From contig DATJVR010000034.1 of the NCBI GenBank assembly GCA_035501735.1, positions 1 through 64,000 on the forward strand: 64,000 bases of DNA, in the 5' to 3' direction. This document shows positions 27,743 through 35,260 of the stretch, in pieces; the stretch's first letter is position 1; every line of letters begins with the position of its first letter. Origin of the DNA: PNAI01 sp035501735. Lineage in GTDB: Bacteria > Pseudomonadota > Alphaproteobacteria > Rhizobiales > Xanthobacteraceae. A program made the translations under genes and the position numbers. The notes under the pieces are model-generated. The model searched no databases. It was not told where the DNA came from and saw only the letters and a list, made by a program, of their open reading frames with translations.

Positions 27743-27846
27743 TTCAATATTGGCTCAAGCCGCCAGGTCATGAGCGCGCCTCGCTGAGCCGGTGAATCGC
27801 CAGGGGCTAATTGCGAAAATCAAACGCCAAACTACTCTGCGCCAAA

Positions 27847-28164
27847 CTATCTTGACAAAGATTTTATATAAGCCGCCAGGTCGGTTGCTTCTGCCCGCGT
27901 CAGTGACATGTCCGGCATCTTCGGATGCGGAGAGAGCAGGAAAAATGCCAACTGCTCTGCATTGAAACCGGGGCGGCGTGCAACGGTCGCAAATGGGGCG
28001 GCTTCACTTGTCGGGCGACGCTGGTTGGGCGCCACGACGTGACAGTCCGCACACCATCGGTGGGCTATCTGTTCGCCATGCCTGGCATCGGCTGCCCACC
28101 CCGAGGACTCCGTCAGCACCATTTGTGCGATGAAACAGAAAGCGACGATCGGGATCTTTTTCAT
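27847..28164 (-). CDS. Small periplasmic c-type cytochrome
   Basis: A 105-residue class I cytochrome c. A signal peptide (hydrophobic IVAFCFIAQMVLT, cleavage after GWA) is followed by one haem motif, CADCH, and a distal methionine in HPKMPDMSLT. The C-terminal helix (EATDLAAYIKSL) is typical. The family carries electrons in the periplasm. The start is the ATG at 28164, immediately before the signal peptide. The gene stands 62 bp behind the MacB-like gene on the same strand, so it is probably the last gene of that operon. Electron partners are unknown. Confidence 0.88.
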   Translation of the reverse strand: MKKIPIVAFCFIAQMVLTESSGWAADARHGEQIAHRWCADCHVVAPNQRRPTSEAAPFATVARRPGFNAEQLAFFLLSPHPKMPDMSLTRAEATDLAAYIKSLSR

Positions 28165-28226
28165 ATTTGCTTCGTCAATCTTTGTTGGGCGCTGCGGTCG
28201 AGGGAGACCGTCGCGGAAGGGGGTCG

Positions 28227-30326
28227 TCATTCATAGCGCAGCGCTTCGATGGGGTCGAGACGGGCCGCCTTGCGTGCAGGATAGTACCCGAAAAAGATAC
28301 CGACTGCGGCGGAAAATAAGAACCCGCCCGCAATCGCCATCGTGGAAATCGGCGTAGGCCATCCAGCGGCGAGCGAGATTGTCTTGGAAAGCGCTATCCC
28401 GATTATGATGCCGGCTATTCCTCCGGCTACGCTCAGGAACACCGCTTCGGCCAGGAACTGCAGCAAGACGTGAAGCCTACGGGCGCCAATCGCCATGCGC
28501 AGACCGATCTCGCGTGTGCGCTCTGTCACTGAAACCAGCAAGATATTCATGATGCCGATGCCGCCGACGACAAGCGAAATGGAAGCAACCGCGGCCAACA
28601 AAAGTGCCATGATCTTGCTGCTACTCTCCGCGGTCTCGGCGATTTGGCTTAAGTTGCGGACTGAGAAGTCGTTTGCGTCGCCCGGCCGAATGCGATGTCG
28701 ACGCGCCAGAATCTCCGTCGCTTGACCGATGGCTGTCTGTATTTGGTCAGGACTCGTTGCCTGGACATAAATCTGGTTCACAAAGCCGAGCAATCGACGC
28801 TGTAGATTATAAGGATTGGGCGGCTCTGGATAAACCCAATTGATCGGGACCTGTTGTTGGCTGGGCGCAGCGACGCCGAGGACTTTGCGCTCCGCCGTCG
28901 AAAACGGGACCATGATGACGTCGTCCTGGTCCGTCCCAAACGGGGTTTGCCCCTTTGAGCCGAGGAGACCAATAACGCGCAACGGCACGCTCCTGACCTG
29001 GATCACGGCGCCGATCGGGTTTTCGCTCGTGCCGAACAACTGACGTGCGACAGTCTGGCCAAGGACCACAACCAATCCGGCATCGCTATCGTCTTCCGCC
29101 AAAATCCCGCGTCCTTCGGCGATCTGCCAATTGGTGATCGGAGGGTAATTTGCGCTTACGCCTTGAATACTCGTTGTCCAATTTTGATTGGCGTATAGGA
29201 CTTGGCCGGACTGGCGAATGAGATAACTGACGCTACCGACGGCCGATGCTTCACGCCGGAGCGCCTCGGCATCGGCGAGCGTGAGCGTGGAAGCACTTCC
29301 CAATCCGCCGCGCGCGCCGCCCATCGTGGTGGTGCCGGGCACAACGACCAGCAAGTTCGTTCCAAGACTTTCGATTTGCTTGCGCACTGCCTCATTGGCA
29401 CCCTGGCCGACGGCAACCATCGCGATCAGCGCTGCAACGCCAATAAAAACACCCAACATCGTGAGCATCGAGCGCATCTTATTGCGCATGAGCGCCTGCA
29501 CGGCCGCGCCAGCAATCATCATCACAAAGGCTCCGATTGCTCCACGCCGAATGACGGAAGCCGCTGTTTGGGAAGATGGCGCCACGGTCGCACGCTCAGT
29601 CTCGGATATGCGCACTTGTTCTGGTTTGCGCTTTTGTACATCGGATATGATCTCGCCATCCCGCATGGTGATCACGCGATCGGCGTAATCCGCGATATCC
29701 GCCTCGTGGGTAACGACAACAATTGTGACACCGCGATCGCGATTCAGCGACCGAAGCGTATTCATTATCTCATGCGAATTTCGCGTATCGAGGTTTCCGG
29801 TCGGCTCGTCGGCAAGCAAAACGCTCGGGTTGTTGATGAGCGCGCGCGCGATGGCGACGCGCTGCTGTTCGCCGCCCGACAGTTGCCCAGGCGTATTACG
29901 TTCGCGTCCGGTCAGACCGAGCAGGGCCAAAGCCGAACGCGCTCGTTCAACGCGCGTCGCTCGATCCACCGAATCGGAAACGGAATAAAATAGCGGCAAG
30001 GCGGTATTTTCGATCGCACTGGTGCGAGCAAGCAAATTGAAACTTTGAAACACGAAGCCCAGGCGCTCGCTGCGGATACGCGCGAGTTGAGGCTCGCTCA
30101 ACCGCGCAACGTCAATGCCTTCGAAATAATAATCGCCGCTGCTTGGCCGATCGAGGCAGCCGAGAGTGGCCATCAAAGTCGATTTTCCCGATCCGGACGA
30201 ACCCATGATGGCTACAAATTCGCCGCGCTCGACAACGAGGCTTACGCCGCGCAGCGCGTTCACGTCCACTTCGCCAAGATGATAGGTCCGGGTGACCTTA
30301 TCGACCCTGATGATTGGCTCAGCCAT
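28227..30326 (-). CDS. MacB-like ABC transporter, ATPase fused to permease
   Basis: A 699-residue protein. Residues 1-235 are an ABC ATPase of the LolD/MacB type (GSSGSGKST, LSGGEQQRVAIARAL, LLADEPTGNLD). After a linker, a first membrane helix (about 270-300), a periplasmic MacB_PCD domain and three C-terminal helices with the FtsX core (TREIGLRMAIGAR, ARLDPIEALRYE) follow. MacB works with MacA and an outer-membrane channel to export peptides, macrolides or lipids by mechanotransmission. ATG 30326 has GAGG eight bases upstream. MacA is encoded 35 bp upstream. No TolC-like gene is adjacent, so an unlinked channel must serve. Confidence 0.9.
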   Translation of the reverse strand: MAEPIIRVDKVTRTYHLGEVDVNALRGVSLVVERGEFVAIMGSSGSGKSTLMATLGCLDRPSSGDYYFEGIDVARLSEPQLARIRSERLGFVFQSFNLLARTSAIENTALPLFYSVSDSVDRATRVERARSALALLGLTGRERNTPGQLSGGEQQRVAIARALINNPSVLLADEPTGNLDTRNSHEIMNTLRSLNRDRGVTIVVVTHEADIADYADRVITMRDGEIISDVQKRKPEQVRISETERATVAPSSQTAASVIRRGAIGAFVMMIAGAAVQALMRNKMRSMLTMLGVFIGVAALIAMVAVGQGANEAVRKQIESLGTNLLVVVPGTTTMGGARGGLGSASTLTLADAEALRREASAVGSVSYLIRQSGQVLYANQNWTTSIQGVSANYPPITNWQIAEGRGILAEDDSDAGLVVVLGQTVARQLFGTSENPIGAVIQVRSVPLRVIGLLGSKGQTPFGTDQDDVIMVPFSTAERKVLGVAAPSQQQVPINWVYPEPPNPYNLQRRLLGFVNQIYVQATSPDQIQTAIGQATEILARRHRIRPGDANDFSVRNLSQIAETAESSSKIMALLLAAVASISLVVGGIGIMNILLVSVTERTREIGLRMAIGARRLHVLLQFLAEAVFLSVAGGIAGIIIGIALSKTISLAAGWPTPISTMAIAGGFLFSAAVGIFFGYYPARKAARLDPIEALRYE

Positions 30327-30361
30327 AATTGCCTCGTTCTGAAGCACGCTCAGCGTAAGCT

Positions 30362-31615
30362 TTAGAACCGTAGTCGCAGTGTCGTGGTCCGGCTTGTAAC
30401 GTTCTGCTCGGCGGTGATGACACGATCGTTCGGTTTGACCGCTCCGCTCACGATTTCAGTGAACAAATCGTCGTCAAGGCCGGTGATAACGGGAACGACA
30501 ATCGTCTTTCCGTCACGCAGAACCCAAATTTGAGCTTGGTCTTCCGGCGCGCCTTTGACAGTACCGCTCGGCGTGTAACGCAAGGCTGCATTGGGAACGC
30601 GCAAGACGTCAGAACGCTGATCGACGACAATACGCGTGGCCGCGGTCATGCCGGGCTTCAGGGTAAGGTCCGTATTGCTGACGCTGATCACAACATCATA
30701 GGTGACGACGTTCTGCACGGTCTGCGGCGATTGACGGACTTGTGTGACGGTGCCCTTGAATGCGCGTTTCGGGAACGCATCCACCGTAAACGTGGATTCA
30801 TTGCCGATCTTGACGCCGCCGATGTCGCCTTCAGATACGTTCGTGTCGACTTCCATCTTGGTCAGATCAGTCGCGATGAGAAACAATGTCGGCGTCTGGA
30901 AACTCGCCGCGACCGTCTGCCCCTGCGTCACACTGCGAGAGACGACGATTCCATCTACTGGAGAGACAATATTTGTGTAATCGAGATTAACTTGCGCTGC
31001 ATCAAGGGCTGCCTGGCGCTGGTCGATTGTGGCTTCGTCGAATATGACTTGCGCTTGCGCCTGTTCGTAATTGCTTTTAGCGCTATCGACAGCATCCTGA
31101 GAAACCGCATTTGTCTGGATGAGGCGAGTGGCCCGTTCGTAGCTGATTTTGGTGTAGCCGAGATTGGCTTTGTCTTTTTCGAGTTGCGCCTTTGCCACTG
31201 CCAGATTTGCTTTGGCTTGATCGACAGCACTTTGGTATGGCCGCGGGTCGATTTTGGCGCAGACTTGGCCCTTCTTTACCTCCGTATTGTAGTCGCAATA
31301 AAGATCTTGAATGACGCCGGATACGTACGTGCCCACGATGATCGTGAGCTCGGGGTTGACGGTGCCAGTGGCAGTGACCGTGCGAGTGATTGCGCCGCGC
31401 GTTACAGCTACGGTGGTGTATCGAACCGTGTTGCTCGGTGCGACAATCCACCAAATGATGGCAACCGTCAGGACGAGCAGCGCAGCCAACCCCCCGATCA
31501 GCCAATAGTTGCTGAACACCCGCCCGGCGGTTTGTTTGGCTTTCGCCGATGGAAACGGGACCAACTGTGGACGGTTCTCAGGCTTGGGCGGTCGCGGTGC
31601 GAGTTGCTCGTTCAT
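30362..31615 (-). CDS. MacA-like periplasmic adaptor (membrane fusion protein)
   Basis: A 417-residue adaptor anchored by one N-terminal transmembrane helix (residues about 40-60, LIGGLAALLVLTVAIIWWIV). The lipoyl half-motifs flank a long coiled-coil hairpin (about 110-220, rich in A, K, Q and E), followed by beta-barrel and membrane-proximal domains (PGMTAATRIVVDQ). It links the inner-membrane MacB pump to an outer-membrane channel. AGGAAAG precedes ATG 31615. A perfect FixK/FNR box lies 72-85 bases upstream, so the macA-macB-cytochrome operon is probably induced in micro-oxic cells. The exported substrate is unknown. Confidence 0.9.
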   Translation of the reverse strand: MNEQLAPRPPKPENRPQLVPFPSAKAKQTAGRVFSNYWLIGGLAALLVLTVAIIWWIVAPSNTVRYTTVAVTRGAITRTVTATGTVNPELTIIVGTYVSGVIQDLYCDYNTEVKKGQVCAKIDPRPYQSAVDQAKANLAVAKAQLEKDKANLGYTKISYERATRLIQTNAVSQDAVDSAKSNYEQAQAQVIFDEATIDQRQAALDAAQVNLDYTNIVSPVDGIVVSRSVTQGQTVAASFQTPTLFLIATDLTKMEVDTNVSEGDIGGVKIGNESTFTVDAFPKRAFKGTVTQVRQSPQTVQNVVTYDVVISVSNTDLTLKPGMTAATRIVVDQRSDVLRVPNAALRYTPSGTVKGAPEDQAQIWVLRDGKTIVVPVITGLDDDLFTEIVSGAVKPNDRVITAEQNVTSRTTTLRLRF

Positions 31616-31686
31616 CGAATGCTTTCCTGCGAGTTTAGGCTGCTGCAAATTCTGCAGTAAAATCTCGCGAAACACTTGCTAACGCT

Positions 31687-31700
31687 TTGATCTGCATCAA
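31687..31700. promoter_or_regulatory. FixK/FNR box between macA-like and Nudix genes
   Basis: TTGATCTGCATCAA is a perfect TTGAT-N4-ATCAA site. It lies about 78 bases from each of two divergent start codons (31615 leftward, 31772 rightward). Rightward, ATGAAT stands about 20 bases after the box, where a -10 should be; leftward the -10 is weaker (GATTTT). It could serve both genes. Confidence 0.75.
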
Positions 31701-31771
31701 TCTCTCGACCAAGCATGACCATGAATGGATTGCCGTTCTGAGCCGGCTTAGGTTCAAGATCGGAGAGCCGG

Positions 31772-32245
31772 ATGCCGAAACGAAGTGCAGGAATATTGCT
31801 GTACCAACACAGGTCGGATGGCATCGAAGTCTTGTTGGTGCACCCTGGTGGACCCTATTGGGCCAGGAAAGATGTCGGCGCGTGGTCGATCCCCAAGGGT
31901 GAGATTGGCGAGGGTGAAGATGCGCTCACGGCTGCGCGACGCGAATTTCAGGAAGAGACCGGAACGGCCGTTGAGGGCGATGCCATTTCGCTCGGCGAGG
32001 CGCGTCAAAAAAGCGGAAAAATCATCTGCGCCTTTGCGATCGAGGGCAATCTCAAGGCCGATGCACTTGTTTCAAATAGGTTTGAGATGGAGTGGCCTCC
32101 GCGCAGCGGACGCCGGGCAAGCTTTCCGGAGGTCGATCGCGCGGAGTGGTTTTCGCCGGATGCCGCGATGAAGAAGATCACTAGCAGTCAAAAGGTGTTC
32201 GTCGAGCGCTTGCTGACAACCCTCTCATCAGGTTCATCGCGATAG
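31772..32245 (+). CDS. Nudix hydrolase
   Basis: A 157-residue Nudix protein with a complete box G-x5-E-x7-R-E-x2-E-E-x-G (GEIGEGEDALTAARREFQEETG, residues about 43-65). The surrounding pattern (PKRSAGILLYQH at the start, LVHPGGPYWARKDVGAWSIPKGE, EVDRAEWFS) matches the small bacterial group related to diadenosine tetraphosphate or dinucleoside polyphosphate hydrolases. It cleaves a nucleoside diphosphate linked to another group; the substrate is not known. GGAGAG precedes the ATG. It shares an upstream FixK box with the macA-like gene and is convergent with the phasin gene 29 bp beyond its stop. Confidence 0.88.
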   Translation: MPKRSAGILLYQHRSDGIEVLLVHPGGPYWARKDVGAWSIPKGEIGEGEDALTAARREFQEETGTAVEGDAISLGEARQKSGKIICAFAIEGNLKADALVSNRFEMEWPPRSGRRASFPEVDRAEWFSPDAAMKKITSSQKVFVERLLTTLSSGSSR

Positions 32246-32274
32246 CCGCCGTGGAAAGTCAACGATGGACTGCG

Positions 32275-32637
32275 TTACGTGGTCAGGCTCGCCCCACCAT
32301 TCGAAAACAGCTCAGCGCCGACTTGCATGATCCTCCTGTTCTGATCGAGCAATTGACGGGCATCTTCGGCGTTGAGCTGCATCTGCTGTTGCATACATTC
32401 CTGCCACGCAGACGCAGCTTCTGGAATGGAACGCGCTGAGGCGAGCTTGCCCGCCAAATCCGTAGCCAGTTTTGACTCCGACTGCGCTCGCGTCGTCCAG
32501 ACTTGGTTCAGTTCGGCCGCATATTCCAGGACCTGTTTCTGCAGGTCGATCATTGCGTCGATCATTGGTGCAGGATGAATGCTCCAATTCTTGTATTTAT
32601 CCTTCTTTGCGTGTTCACCCGATTGAGACTGAGTCAT
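32275..32637 (-). CDS. Phasin-like PHA granule protein
   Basis: A 120-residue helical protein without signal peptide or membrane segment, rich in alanine, glutamine and methionine. The central region (MIDLQKQVLEYAAELNQVW and ECMQQQMQLNAEDARQLLDQNRR) is amphipathic, like phasins that coat polyhydroxyalkanoate granules. GGAGGATGTC before ATG 32637 fixes the start. The identification rests on this composition plus its place next to phaC. A perfect FixK box lies about 110 bases upstream. It may alternatively be a small PHA-synthase partner like PhaE/PhaM. Confidence 0.65.
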   Translation of the reverse strand: MTQSQSGEHAKKDKYKNWSIHPAPMIDAMIDLQKQVLEYAAELNQVWTTRAQSESKLATDLAGKLASARSIPEAASAWQECMQQQMQLNAEDARQLLDQNRRIMQVGAELFSNGGASLTT

Positions 32638-32740
32638 GACATCCTCCGCAATGTTCAACTCCGCTCACAGGAAATGCATCCACCATCAACAATGACAATT
32701 CCCGCCTAACATTGTCTACAAGGTGTTATGGCAGTTCGTT

Positions 32741-32754
32741 TTGATTTGAATCAA
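32741..32754 (-). promoter_or_regulatory. FixK/FNR box upstream of the phasin-like gene
   Basis: On the minus strand TTGATTCAAATCAA, a perfect TTGAT-N4-ATCAA site. It lies between the phaC stop and the phasin start, about 110 bases before the latter. TAGACA stands 23 bases downstream as a possible -10. Confidence 0.75.
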
Positions 32755-32767
32755 CCACTCCCGAATC

Positions 32768-34630
32768 TTACTCCTGAAGCACGTAAGTTCCCGGCGCATC
32801 GCACAACGGCTTATAGCCGGCCTGCGGGGCACCAAGCCCGCTTGGGGCCATTGGCGCCCCCGAGCGCGCATCGAGCCAAGCGACCCATTCCGGCCACCAG
32901 GAGCCATCTTTCTGTGGCGCATTTGCCAAAAAAGCTTCCGGGTCAAGATAGTGATTGTCGGGCTTTTTCGTCATCGCTTGGAAACTGCGACCCACGTGGC
33001 CGGGCTCTGACACGATGCCAACATTGTGCCCGCCCGTGGTGAGCAGATATGTCACCTCCGTGTCGGTCTGAAGGTTGATCTTATAGGTCGAGCGCCATGG
33101 CGCGACATGATCGCGCATAGTGCCAACAGCGAAGATGGGCACTCGTATGTCCGAGAGCGCGATCGGTTTTTCTCCGACCAGAAACCTCCCTTCCGCAAGA
33201 TCGTTGTCGAGAAAGAGTTTCCGTAGGTATTCCGAGTGCATGCGGTAAGGCATGCGCGTGGCATCGGCGTTCCACGCCATCAGATCGCTCATCGGCTGGC
33301 GTTCACCCATCAAATACTCGTGGACACCACGCGACCAGACGAGATCGTTCGAATGCAACATCTGGAACGTGCCGGCCATTTGCCGGCTGTCAAGAAAACC
33401 CTGCTCCCACATCATGTCTTCGAGAAAGGCAAGCTGACTTTCATTGATGAAAAGCATCAACTCGCCGGCCTCCGTGAAATCGGTCTGCGAGGCAAACAAT
33501 GTGACTGTCTTCATCCGGTCGTCGTCTTCGCGCGCCATTGCGGCCGCCGCAATCGCAAGCAGTGTTCCACCGAGGCAATAGCCGACAGCATGCACCTTTT
33601 CATCGGGGACAATGCTGTTTATGGCTTCGAGCGCGGCCATGATGCCGAGTGTCCGATAGTCGTCCAAGCCGAGGTCGCGCTCCTCCGGACCGGGGTTCCT
33701 CCACGACATCATGAAAACCGAGTATCCCTGCTCGGTGAGATATTTCACGAGCGAATTCTGCGGCGAGAGATCGAGAATGTAGTATTTCATGATCCAGGCA
33801 GGAACGATGAGGATGGGTTCCGGCCGAACCTTTTCGGTCGCAGGTTCATACTGGATCAATTCAATGAGGCGGTTGCGATAAACCACTTTTCCCGGCGTGA
33901 TCGCGACGTCGCGTCCGACGACGAATTTTTCGCTGCCGACCGGTTTTTTGCCGCTGATCGCGCGTTCCCAATCCTCCATCAGGTTTTGGAATCCGTTGAC
34001 CAGATTCATTCCGCCCTTTTTGATGGTTTGCCGAAGAACTTTGGGATTCGTGAGCACGAAATTCGACGGCGCCACCATGTCGAGGATTTGCCGCGACGCG
34101 AACTCGACCATGTTTTCGTGCTGTTTGGAGAGGCCGCGGATGCCGGTCGTGGCGTTGTGCCACCATTGCTGCTGCAGCAAGAAGGCTTGATGGATAAAGT
34201 TGTACGGCCATTTCTGCCATTCGTCGTCGGCGAAACGCTTATCAAATGGCAGCGGCTCGATGCAGCATTCGGTTTTACCACCCTGCATCACGCAGCGGCA
34301 GGCATAATTCGTGAAGCGAACCGCCTTGCGAACCGCCTTGTCCACCAATTGAACGCGTTTGCCCGGTGCGAAGGCAAGGTGGGTTGCCCAATCCAAATAG
34401 GCATGAGCCAACGCGGCCGGCGACACGCCGGCCGAAAACCTGGCGAGCGCGGCATGCAGCGAGCGATCAGTAATGTCGGCAAACGCGGTAACAGCGTAGG
34501 AATCGCGAATGTCAGTCTGAGTGCCGGCGACCGCAGGCTCCCCGCCTTTGGAACGAAACAACGCAGGTGCAGATGCCTCCGAGGGTCTATCCCTCGTGCG
34601 ACGAATCGAATGAAGTGCTGGTACGCTCAT
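32768..34630 (-). CDS. phaC: Class I poly(3-hydroxyalkanoate) synthase
   Basis: A 620-residue PHA synthase that polymerises hydroxyacyl-CoA into storage polyester. The lipase-like box is GYCLGG with nucleophile C352; the rest of the triad is D507 (GTMRDHVAPW) and H535 (TGGHNVG). The class I N-terminal domain is present (FNAI-like region and PWRSTY near the end). Length is normal for a single-chain class I enzyme. The first 45 residues are variable. The upstream exported-protein gene ends 60 bp before it on the same strand, and the FixK box of that gene may drive both. With the phasin this makes a low-oxygen carbon-storage module. Confidence 0.93.
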   Translation of the reverse strand: MSVPALHSIRRTRDRPSEASAPALFRSKGGEPAVAGTQTDIRDSYAVTAFADITDRSLHAALARFSAGVSPAALAHAYLDWATHLAFAPGKRVQLVDKAVRKAVRFTNYACRCVMQGGKTECCIEPLPFDKRFADDEWQKWPYNFIHQAFLLQQQWWHNATTGIRGLSKQHENMVEFASRQILDMVAPSNFVLTNPKVLRQTIKKGGMNLVNGFQNLMEDWERAISGKKPVGSEKFVVGRDVAITPGKVVYRNRLIELIQYEPATEKVRPEPILIVPAWIMKYYILDLSPQNSLVKYLTEQGYSVFMMSWRNPGPEERDLGLDDYRTLGIMAALEAINSIVPDEKVHAVGYCLGGTLLAIAAAAMAREDDDRMKTVTLFASQTDFTEAGELMLFINESQLAFLEDMMWEQGFLDSRQMAGTFQMLHSNDLVWSRGVHEYLMGERQPMSDLMAWNADATRMPYRMHSEYLRKLFLDNDLAEGRFLVGEKPIALSDIRVPIFAVGTMRDHVAPWRSTYKINLQTDTEVTYLLTTGGHNVGIVSEPGHVGRSFQAMTKKPDNHYLDPEAFLANAPQKDGSWWPEWVAWLDARSGAPMAPSGLGAPQAGYKPLCDAPGTYVLQE

Positions 34631-34690
34631 CGTTCATTCTATGATGGTTATGCCGGCGCGATCAGCGCCGGCCTATACGCTCTTAGATGG

Positions 34691-35137
34691 TTATTTCAGC
34701 CAGATTTCCAACCCACTCAAATCGATGGTTGCTTCAAGCCCGATCTGTCTGCCGCGGAGCCGCAGGACAACGCCTCTAGAATTTCTAAGCCTTGCGTATT
34801 TTTTACCTCCGGCAATGGCCAGTCCGGCTTCGCCGGCGGTATACGTCCCCGCCAAGTCCGAGACATTGTATAAATTATAGACCCGTCCAATAAGCTCGGT
34901 CTTGGCCAATCCAATCGTGGCGCCCAGGCTTAGGCCTCCGATGCCAAGCGGATATTCTCGACCCTGATAGAAGAGCGTGCCGTTTCCGCCGGCCGCGCCG
35001 ATAATGAGGCCTCCGCTGACAATTTCGATACGAATCGTGCCGGATGGCGGCGCTTGCGAAAACGACGGCGAAGCAAACGAAACGAGCGCAATCATGCTGA
35101 CAACGAAAAGGCGAAATGCAGAAAAATAGCGTGACAT
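34691..35137 (-). CDS. Conserved exported protein of unknown function
   Basis: A 148-residue protein with a clear signal peptide (LFVVSMIALVSFASPSFSQA) and a compact glycine-rich beta-type domain (IVSGGLIIGAAGGNGTLFYQG, VYNLYNVSDLAGTYT, NSRGVVLRLRGRQIGLE). I recognise it as a small periplasmic protein type common in Hyphomicrobiales and Burkholderia but cannot name a function. GGAGGAAGAC precedes the ATG and a perfect FixK box sits 51-64 bases upstream with TAATTT at the -10 position, so it belongs to the low-oxygen regulon. phaC follows 60 bp downstream. Confidence 0.8.
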   Translation of the reverse strand: MSRYFSAFRLFVVSMIALVSFASPSFSQAPPSGTIRIEIVSGGLIIGAAGGNGTLFYQGREYPLGIGGLSLGATIGLAKTELIGRVYNLYNVSDLAGTYTAGEAGLAIAGGKKYARLRNSRGVVLRLRGRQIGLEATIDLSGLEIWLK

Positions 35138-35187
35138 GTCTTCCTCCGGTTTCCCAATTAAATTAATCGCTACAACGCGGGTTGCTA

Positions 35188-35201
35188 TTGATTCAGATCA
35201 A
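35188..35201 (-). promoter_or_regulatory. FixK/FNR box upstream of the exported protein (and phaC)
   Basis: On the minus strand TTGATCTGAATCAA, a perfect site. TAATTT follows 22 bases later as a -10 box, giving the class II spacing expected for FNR/FixK activation. Confidence 0.78.
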
Positions 35202-35260
35202 ACCGCAATTGTTACTTTCGCAAGGCGCGTGCCGAGGGTGCCTCAACGCGCGCGCAAGCG

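Noticed and set aside
30530..31660. 376-codon plus-strand frame opposite the macA-like gene
   Set aside because: Antisense shadow; the minus-strand product has all adaptor domains and a proper start.
33236..34873. 545-codon open frame on the plus strand opposite phaC
   Set aside because: It lies antisense to a complete, well-conserved PHA synthase and its translation has shadow composition (rich in R, H, G) with no domain.
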